This document shows, piece after piece, positions 1 to 5,282 of a DNA stretch of 5,282 bases. The stretch lies in contig JAIOJM010000305.1 of the NCBI GenBank assembly GCA_019911785.1, forward strand, positions 1 to 5,282, written 5' to 3'. Made by a program: the position numbers and the translations under genes. The notes under the pieces are model-generated. The model made no database searches, was not told the DNA's origin, and worked only from the letters and a program-made list of their open reading frames with translations. The stretch's first letter is position 1; each line of letters starts with the position of its first letter. The stretch is from Sulfuricella sp. Lineage in GTDB: Bacteria; Pseudomonadota; Gammaproteobacteria; Burkholderiales; Sulfuricellaceae.

Positions 1-791
<791 letters not shown>

Positions 792-799
792 TGTAGCAT

Positions 800-876
800 G
801 TAGGGTGGGCATGTCTTTGTGCCCACGCGGAACCTCCATTGACCGCGTGGGCACAACAAAGACGTGCCCACCCTAC
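800..876. repeat. REP/BIME-like nested inverted repeat between mreB and mreC
   Basis: The left arm (800-830) and right arm (843-876) are near-perfect reverse complements around a 12-nt loop (831-842). They differ by one T/C change and a 3-nt length difference. Each arm is itself a smaller hairpin: GTGGGCA at 805-811 pairs with TGCCCAC at 820-826, and GTGGGCAC at 847-854 pairs with GTGCCCAC at 864-871. The element can therefore fold as one long stem or as two tandem hairpins, like a pair of REP sequences. The outer termini GTAGGGTGGGCA / TGCCCACCCTAC resemble a short palindromic repeat that I recall as dispersed in many proteobacterial genomes; this is memory, not a search. It fills most of the 92-bp gap. 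No transposase gene is present, so if mobile it would depend on an enzyme encoded elsewhere (for example a REP-associated tyrosine transposase). It has no T-run, so it is not a standard intrinsic terminator. Confidence 0.85.
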
Positions 877-883
877 TGATTGT

Positions 884-1795
884 ATGGATCACCAGGCACC
901 GCCCTTTTTCAAGCACGGCCCCAGCCCGCTGGCGCGCTTCGTCTTTTTCGCCTCGATTTCCCTGGCGCTCATGGTGTTGGATGCTCGCCTGAACGCACTG
1001 GATTCGCTGCGCCAAATCATTTCGGTAGCTGTCGCTCCGCTGCAGCGTCTGGCCATGACCCCCGCCGAACTTCTCGACCGGACCGGCAACTTTTTCGTCA
1101 CCCAGGCTCGTCTGCAAAACGAGAACGATACGCTCAGGCAGCGACAGCTGGTGCAGGCGGCGCAATTGCAACGGGTGCAGGCGATGCAGGCGGAGAATGC
1201 CCATCTCCGCAACATCCTCGGTGTTCAGCGGCAGCGCGGCGAAAGCGTGGTGGCGGCTGAAATCGTGTATGCCGGGCGCGATCCGTTTTCCCAGAAAATC
1301 ACCGTGGACAAGGGCTCGAACCACAAAGTCCAGGCCGGGCAACCGGCGCTCGACGATATTGGCGTGATCGGCCAGGTTACCCGGGTCTACCCGTTCAGCA
1401 GCGAGATCACTCTGCTCACCGACAAGGACCAGGCAATTCCTGTTGAAATCGTTCGCAATGGCGCCCGTGCCATCGCTTTCGGCCATGGCCAGGATGGTGC
1501 GCTGGAGCTGCCTTTCATGGCGGCCAATGCGGATATCCAGAACGGCGACACCCTGGTTACCTCCGGTATCGACGGTGTTTATCCTGCCGGATTGCCGGTG
1601 GCGGTGGTATCGAAAATCGAGCGCAACTCGGCTTTCGCCAAGATTACGTGCACCCCGAGCGCGGGCGTGAACCGCCACAAGCAGTTGTTAATTCTGACCG
1701 GCGAAGTGCGGCGGTTTCAGAAGCCCGAGTCCGATTCAACCGCTGCGGGAACGAGCGATGAAAAGCGGCCGGTTTTGAAAAAGAAGAGAGACTGA
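884..1795 (+). CDS. mreC: Rod shape-determining protein MreC
   Basis: MreC is a bitopic inner-membrane protein whose periplasmic part binds PBP2 and switches the RodA-PBP2 synthase on. The predicted product is 303 residues. It has a short cytoplasmic N-terminus (MDHQAPPFFKHGPSPLAR), one membrane span at about 17-35 (ending in VLDARL), and a coiled coil at about 72-113 rich in Gln, Leu and Glu that would drive dimerisation. The twin beta-barrel domain covers about 120-275, with the family signatures DPFSQKITVDKG, GVIGQVTRVYPFSSEITLLTD and TSGIDGVYPAGLPVAVVSKIE. A charged, probably disordered tail ends in LKKKRD. I chose ATG 884 because the protein then begins like other betaproteobacterial MreC proteins. 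An in-frame TTG at 839 would add 15 residues encoded by the palindromic repeat and is unlikely. No Shine-Dalgarno sequence is visible before 884, which is unusual in this operon. E. coli MreC is longer (367), but about 300 is common in the family. Confidence 0.96.
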   Translation: MDHQAPPFFKHGPSPLARFVFFASISLALMVLDARLNALDSLRQIISVAVAPLQRLAMTPAELLDRTGNFFVTQARLQNENDTLRQRQLVQAAQLQRVQAMQAENAHLRNILGVQRQRGESVVAAEIVYAGRDPFSQKITVDKGSNHKVQAGQPALDDIGVIGQVTRVYPFSSEITLLTDKDQAIPVEIVRNGARAIAFGHGQDGALELPFMAANADIQNGDTLVTSGIDGVYPAGLPVAVVSKIERNSAFAKITCTPSAGVNRHKQLLILTGEVRRFQKPESDSTAAGTSDEKRPVLKKKRD

Positions 1796-1799
1796 CGAC

Positions 1800-2333
1800 A
1801 TGCATTACCCCGGCGCACCGGAACTGCTCAAGCCCGCCAGCCTGAAATTCATCTTGCTGACGCTGGTGAGCGGGTTGCTGCTCAACCTGCTGCCCTGGCA
1901 CGGGCTGGCACTGTCGTTTCGTCCGGACTTCGTCGCCCTGATACTCCTGTTCTGGGCGATCCGTGAACCGCGAAACCTGGGGTTCGCCGCGGCCTGGATC
2001 GCCGGACTGCTGATGGATGTCGGTGATGGCGTGATTCTGGGGCAGCATGCTTTTGCCTATACCCTCGGCGTCTATGTCGCGATCATGCTGCACCGGCGCA
2101 TTCAGCGCTTCACCCTGTGGCAGCAGGCGGCTCACGTGCTGCTGCTGCTGTTGCTGCTGCAGGCCACGATGCTGGTCATTCGGCTGTTCGGCGGCGGCGT
2201 TTTCCCCGGCCCCGGCTATTTCCTTTCCTGCCTGACCGGCGCGATGCTGTGGCCGGCCTTGAGCCTGCTATTTCTGCTTCCTCAGCGCGGCAGGCCGAAT
2301 GCTGATTCGGTGTATTCCGCAGGTCACAAGTGA
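1800..2333 (+). CDS. mreD: Rod shape-determining protein MreD
   Basis: MreD is a polytopic inner-membrane component of the elongasome that works with MreC in controlling the RodA-PBP2 synthase. The 177-residue product is close to the usual size (E. coli 162). It is very hydrophobic, with about five or six likely spans near residues 15-35, 40-56, 61-80, 84-98, 104-129 and 138-161. The conserved central block is clear: RPDFVALILLFWAIREPRNLGFAAAWIAGLLMDVGDGVILGQHAFAYTLGVYVAI (residues 41-95), carrying the GLLxDxxxGxxLGxHA pattern. The start lies 4 nt after the mreC stop, with a weak purine-rich ribosome site at 1781-1790. The stop TGA shares bases with the GTG start of mrdA (GTGA, 2330-2333), which implies translational coupling. 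A run of seven Leu (114-120) is encoded by a CTG-rich tract at 2139-2159. Sequence conservation in MreD is low in general, but context and motif make the call firm. Confidence 0.95.
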   Translation: MHYPGAPELLKPASLKFILLTLVSGLLLNLLPWHGLALSFRPDFVALILLFWAIREPRNLGFAAAWIAGLLMDVGDGVILGQHAFAYTLGVYVAIMLHRRIQRFTLWQQAAHVLLLLLLLQATMLVIRLFGGGVFPGPGYFLSCLTGAMLWPALSLLFLLPQRGRPNADSVYSAGHK

Positions 2334-4234
2334 AACGCCCGACCGAGCTCAGAAACCATCAGAGGGAACTGTATTATTTCAGGTGGCGGCTGGGCATTGC
2401 TGCGGCTGGCGCAATGCTGCTGTTTATGCTGCTGGCGGGGCGTTTCTTTTTCCTGCAGGTGGTGCAGCATGAACATTTCCACACCCTGGCAGAAAATAAC
2501 CGCATTTCCATCGTTCCCGTCGTTCCCAATCGCGGCCTGATCCTCGACCGCAACGGCATCGTTCTGGCGCACAACTACTCTGCTTACACCCTGGAAATCA
2601 CGCCGAGCAAGATCAAGGATCTGGAGGCGACGATCAACGGGCTGGCAACCCTGGTCGACATCCAGCCGCGCGATCGCAAGCGCTTCAGGAAGCTGCTCGA
2701 GGAAAGCCGCAATTTCGAGAGCCTGCCGATTCGCGCCCGCCTGAACGATGTCGAGGTTGCCCGCTTTACCGCCAACCGCTTCCGTTTTCCCGGCGTGGAC
2801 ATCAAGGCGCGGCTGTTCCGCCATTATCCCAAGGGGGAGCTGGCATCCCACGCCATTGGGCATATCGGGCGCATCAACGAAGCCGACCTCGACCGGCTGG
2901 AAGCCGCGGAAGATATGGCGAACTATCGCGGCAGCGACCACATCGGCAAGCTCGGCATCGAGCAGAGTTACGAAAAGCAGTTGCACGGCATCACCGGCTT
3001 CGAGCAGGTGGAAACCGACGCCGGCGGCCGTGCTATTCGGACCCTGAGCCGACGTTCCCCGGTGCCCGGCAACAACCTGACCTTGACCCTCGACAGCCGC
3101 TTGCAGGAAGTGGCCGAGCAGGCCTTCGGGCAGTACCGCGGCGCGCTGGTGGCCATCGAGCCGAAGAGCGGCGAGGTGCTGGCCTTTATCAGCAAGCCCG
3201 GGTTCGACCCCAACCTGTTCATCGACGGCATCGACCCGGTTAACTGGGATGCCCTCAACAACTCCCCCGACAAGCCGCTCAACAACCGCGCCCTGCGCGG
3301 GCAGTATCCGCCGGGTTCGACCTTCAAGCCGTTCATGGCGCTGGCCGGGCTGGAACTGGGCAAGCGCACGCCTTCCTACACCATCTCCGACCCGGGGTTT
3401 TTTACCCTGCCCGGCAACTCCCATCGCTATCGGGACTGGAAGGCGGGCGGGCACGGTTCGGTGGATTTGCACAAATCCATCGTGATTTCCTGCGACACCT
3501 ACTACTATGGCCTGGCCAACGATCTGGGGCCGGACAACATCTTCAACTTCATCGGCCAGTTCGGCTTCGGCAAAAAGACCGGCATCGACATCGAGGGTGA
3601 AACCACCGGCCTGCTACCCTCGCGCGAGTGGAAGATGAAGCGCTACAAGCAGAAATGGTATGCTGGCGACACCATCAGCGTCGGCATTGGCCAGGGCTAT
3701 AACCTGGCCACCCCCCTGCAACTGGCCTTCGCCACGGCGGTGCTGGCGAATAACGGTACCGTTATCCGTCCGCACCTGGTGCGCTCGATTCTCGATGCCG
3801 CCACCAACCAGGTGCGGACAGTGCCTGCTGCCAAGCCCGTCGCCACCCTGATGTTGAAGCCGGAGAACCTGGAACTGGTGAAGAAAGCCATGATAGACGT
3901 CACCCAGCCGGGCGGTACGGCAACGCGCGTCGGCGCGGGCGCTCCCTATCTCACCGCCGGCAAGACCGGCACGGCCCAGGTGATCGCCATCAAGCAGGGC
4001 GAGAAATACGTGGAAAGCCGGGTTGCCGAGCGCCACCGCGACCACGCCCTGTTCATCGCCTATGCCCCGGCCGAAGATCCCAGGATTGCCATGGCCATCC
4101 TGGTTGAAAACGGCGGCCACGGTGGCTCGACCGCGGGGCCTATCGCCCGCATGGTGCTGGATTATTACCTGCTCGGCAAACTGCCGCCGCCACCAGTGCC
4201 GCCAACCGAGGCGATCGAGGAGGAGCATGATTAA
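2330..4234 (+). CDS. mrdA: Penicillin-binding protein 2, peptidoglycan D,D-transpeptidase of the elongasome
   Basis: PBP2 is a class B (monofunctional) transpeptidase. It cross-links glycan strands made by RodA during side-wall growth and is the target of mecillinam-type beta-lactams. The product is 634 residues (E. coli PBP2 633). An N-terminal membrane anchor lies at about 21-43. The PBP dimer/pedestal domain follows (RGLILDRNGIVLAHN at 68-82; RHYPKGELASHAIGHIGRI at 164-182), and the transpeptidase domain covers about 250-615. Active-site motifs are intact: SxxK as STFK at 330-333 (nucleophile Ser330, the same number as in E. coli), SxD as SCD at 387-389, and KTGTAQ at 545-550. Asp354, Asp369, His375 and Cys388 have the spacing of the reported PBP2 zinc site. 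The C-terminal tail is proline-rich then acidic (PPPPVPPTEAIEEEHD). The GTG start overlaps the mreD stop by 4 nt, with a modest AGGT at 2321-2324. The 3' end overlaps rodA by 8 nt. Confidence 0.98.
   Translation: MKRPTELRNHQRELYYFRWRLGIAAAGAMLLFMLLAGRFFFLQVVQHEHFHTLAENNRISIVPVVPNRGLILDRNGIVLAHNYSAYTLEITPSKIKDLEATINGLATLVDIQPRDRKRFRKLLEESRNFESLPIRARLNDVEVARFTANRFRFPGVDIKARLFRHYPKGELASHAIGHIGRINEADLDRLEAAEDMANYRGSDHIGKLGIEQSYEKQLHGITGFEQVETDAGGRAIRTLSRRSPVPGNNLTLTLDSRLQEVAEQAFGQYRGALVAIEPKSGEVLAFISKPGFDPNLFIDGIDPVNWDALNNSPDKPLNNRALRGQYPPGSTFKPFMALAGLELGKRTPSYTISDPGFFTLPGNSHRYRDWKAGGHGSVDLHKSIVISCDTYYYGLANDLGPDNIFNFIGQFGFGKKTGIDIEGETTGLLPSREWKMKRYKQKWYAGDTISVGIGQGYNLATPLQLAFATAVLANNGTVIRPHLVRSILDAATNQVRTVPAAKPVATLMLKPENLELVKKAMIDVTQPGGTATRVGAGAPYLTAGKTGTAQVIAIKQGEKYVESRVAERHRDHALFIAYAPAEDPRIAMAILVENGGHGGSTAGPIARMVLDYYLLGKLPPPPVPPTEAIEEEHD
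4217..4225 (+). promoter_or_regulatory. Ribosome binding site of rodA inside the end of mrdA
   Basis: The purine run GAGGAGGAG lies just before the rodA ATG at 4227, within the last codons of mrdA that encode the acidic tail (EEEH). It contains AGGAGG at 4218-4223, the strongest Shine-Dalgarno match in the window. The spacing to the ATG is somewhat short (3 nt from this hexamer, longer if the upstream GAGG is used). It fixes the rodA start and favours coupled translation of PBP2 and RodA. Confidence 0.75.
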
Positions 4235-5282
4235 AATCGACTTGCGGCGTTTATGGCTGAGGCTGACCGAGAATGTCGACAGCTTGCTGCTGAGCTTTAT
4301 TCTGATGCTCATGCTGATCAGCCTGGGTGTGCTGTTCAGTGCTTCCGGCCAGGATCTTGCCAAGGTCTCCGGCCAGATGGTCAACATGGCCGTGGCGCTG
4401 CTTTTGATGTGGATTGTTGCCAAGGTGCCGCCACAGCATCTGGCGCGGCTTGCCTTGCCGGTTTATGTCTTTGGGTTGTTGCTGCTGGTTGGCGTCGCTC
4501 TTTTTGGCGATGTCAGCCACGGCGCGCGGCGCTGGCTGCATGTCGGCGTCACCCGCATCCAGCCCTCGGAGATGATGAAGCTGGCCGTGCCGCTGATGCT
4601 CGCCTGGTACCTGGACCGGCGCGAAAAGACGCTCAACCTCAAGGATTTCGGCGTCGCCGTCCTGATGCTGTTGGCTCCGGTGGGGCTGGTATTGAAACAG
4701 CCGGATCTCGGCACCTCCTTGCTGATTTCCGCCGCCGGCTTCTATGTGTTGTTCCTGGCAGGCCTGAACTGGCGCATCATCCTCGGACTGGTTGGGGTCG
4801 CTGCGGCGAGTGCGCCGATTCTGTGGTCGCTGCTGCACGATTACCAGCGTCAGCGCATCCTGACCCTGATCGACCCTTCCCAGGACCCTCTCGGCTCGGG
4901 TTATCACATCATTCAGTCGAGCATTGCATTAGGCTCGGGTGGGGTTTTCGGCAAGGGCTGGTTCAACGGGACGCAGACACATCTCGATTTTCTGCCGGAG
5001 CGCACCACGGACTTCATTTTCGCCGTCTATGCCGAGGAATTCGGCCTGGCCGGCAATCTTATCCTGCTGGCGTTGTACGTCCTGGTGATCGGCCGTGGCC
5101 TGGTGATCGCCGCCAAGGCGCCGACCCTGTTCAGCCGCCTCCTGGCGGGCAGCATCACGCTGACCTTCTTCACCTATGCCTTCGTCAACATGGGCATGGT
5201 GAGCGGCATCCTGCCCGTGGTCGGCGTGCCGCTGCCGCTGATCAGCTACGGCGGGACTTCCATGGTGACACTGCTGGTTGGA
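4227..5282 (+). CDS. rodA: Peptidoglycan glycosyltransferase RodA (SEDS family), 3'-truncated by window edge
   Basis: RodA is the SEDS-family polymerase that joins lipid II disaccharides into glycan strands. It acts in the inner membrane as the partner of PBP2. The frame runs unbroken from ATG 4227 to the last base, giving 352 residues. E. coli RodA has 370, so only about 20 C-terminal residues are missing. Several hydrophobic spans alternate with conserved loops: LFSASGQD (36-43), GARRWLHVGVTRIQPSEMMKLAVPLM (99-124), QPDLGTS (158-164), HDYQRQRILTLIDPSQDPLGSGYHIIQSSIALGSGG (204-239), GKGWFNGTQTHLDFLPERTTDFIFAVYAEEFG (242-273), and NMGMVSGILPVVGVPLPLISYGGTS (321-345). The catalytic Asp corresponds to Asp262 (ERTTDF), the same number as in E. 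coli, and the conserved Glu of QPSE is Glu115. The gene overlaps mrdA by 8 nt and has a strong ribosome site. FtsW and SpoVE are paralogues, but the neighbours and the HDYQRQR / LPERTTDF sequence details fit RodA. Confidence 0.97.
   Translation, partial: MIKIDLRRLWLRLTENVDSLLLSFILMLMLISLGVLFSASGQDLAKVSGQMVNMAVALLLMWIVAKVPPQHLARLALPVYVFGLLLLVGVALFGDVSHGARRWLHVGVTRIQPSEMMKLAVPLMLAWYLDRREKTLNLKDFGVAVLMLLAPVGLVLKQPDLGTSLLISAAGFYVLFLAGLNWRIILGLVGVAAASAPILWSLLHDYQRQRILTLIDPSQDPLGSGYHIIQSSIALGSGGVFGKGWFNGTQTHLDFLPERTTDFIFAVYAEEFGLAGNLILLALYVLVIGRGLVIAAKAPTLFSRLLAGSITLTFFTYAFVNMGMVSGILPVVGVPLPLISYGGTSMVTLLVG

Noticed and set aside
800..876. CRISPR-like repeat or tRNA-like cloverleaf
   Set aside because: There are only two inverted arms with no spacer periodicity, and none of the conserved tRNA loop sequences (such as GGTTCGAATCC) is present.
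839..883. TTG start giving an MreC longer by 15 residues
   Set aside because: The added residues come from the palindromic repeat and no ribosome site precedes the TTG. The family-like N-terminus begins at ATG 884.
800..890. Intrinsic transcription terminator after mreB
   Set aside because: The hairpin is strong, but no T-run follows either the inner or outer stem, and the operon continues 8 nt later. Partial attenuation cannot be excluded, but a terminator call is not supported.
2324..3472. Antisense open frame of 382 codons opposite mrdA
   Set aside because: It mirrors the PBP2 codons with no independent start signal or domain. The sense gene is certain.

Overview
The window is a section of the conserved cell-shape (elongasome, or Rod complex) operon of a rod-shaped Gram-negative bacterium. 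It runs in the order mreB - mreC - mreD - mrdA (PBP2) - rodA, all on the + strand. Protein similarity recalled from memory, moderately high GC, and the MreC N-terminus (PPFFK-GPSPLARFVFF style) point to a proteobacterium, most likely a betaproteobacterium. The genus cannot be fixed from this sequence alone.

Layout: the 5' edge cuts into mreB, leaving about the last three quarters of the actin-like protein, which ends at 791. A 92-bp gap (792-883) follows. It is almost filled by a 77-bp nested inverted repeat (800-876) of the REP/BIME-like GTAGGGTGGGCA type. mreC (884-1795), mreD (1800-2333), mrdA (2330-4234) and rodA (4227-5282, cut by the 3' edge) are then packed with a 4-nt gap, a 4-nt overlap and an 8-nt overlap. 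No stretch over 300 bases lacks a gene. No promoter, intrinsic terminator, RNA gene, CRISPR array or insertion sequence with a transposase was seen.

How the genes work together: MreB filaments on the inner face of the membrane organise the complex. MreC (periplasmic, single membrane span) and MreD (multi-span) link and activate the synthase. RodA polymerises lipid II into glycan strands, and PBP2 cross-links those strands and activates RodA. PBP2 and RodA form the catalytic pair, and their genes overlap here. All visible catalytic motifs are intact: the MreB nucleotide-site motifs, PBP2 SxxK/SxD/KTG, and RodA Asp262.

This is mostly an ordinary, well-known locus, and I found no undescribed system in it. 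The element most worth a second look is the palindromic repeat between mreB and mreC. It ends only 7 nt before the mreC start and leaves that gene with no recognisable Shine-Dalgarno sequence, so it may set the MreB:MreC ratio.
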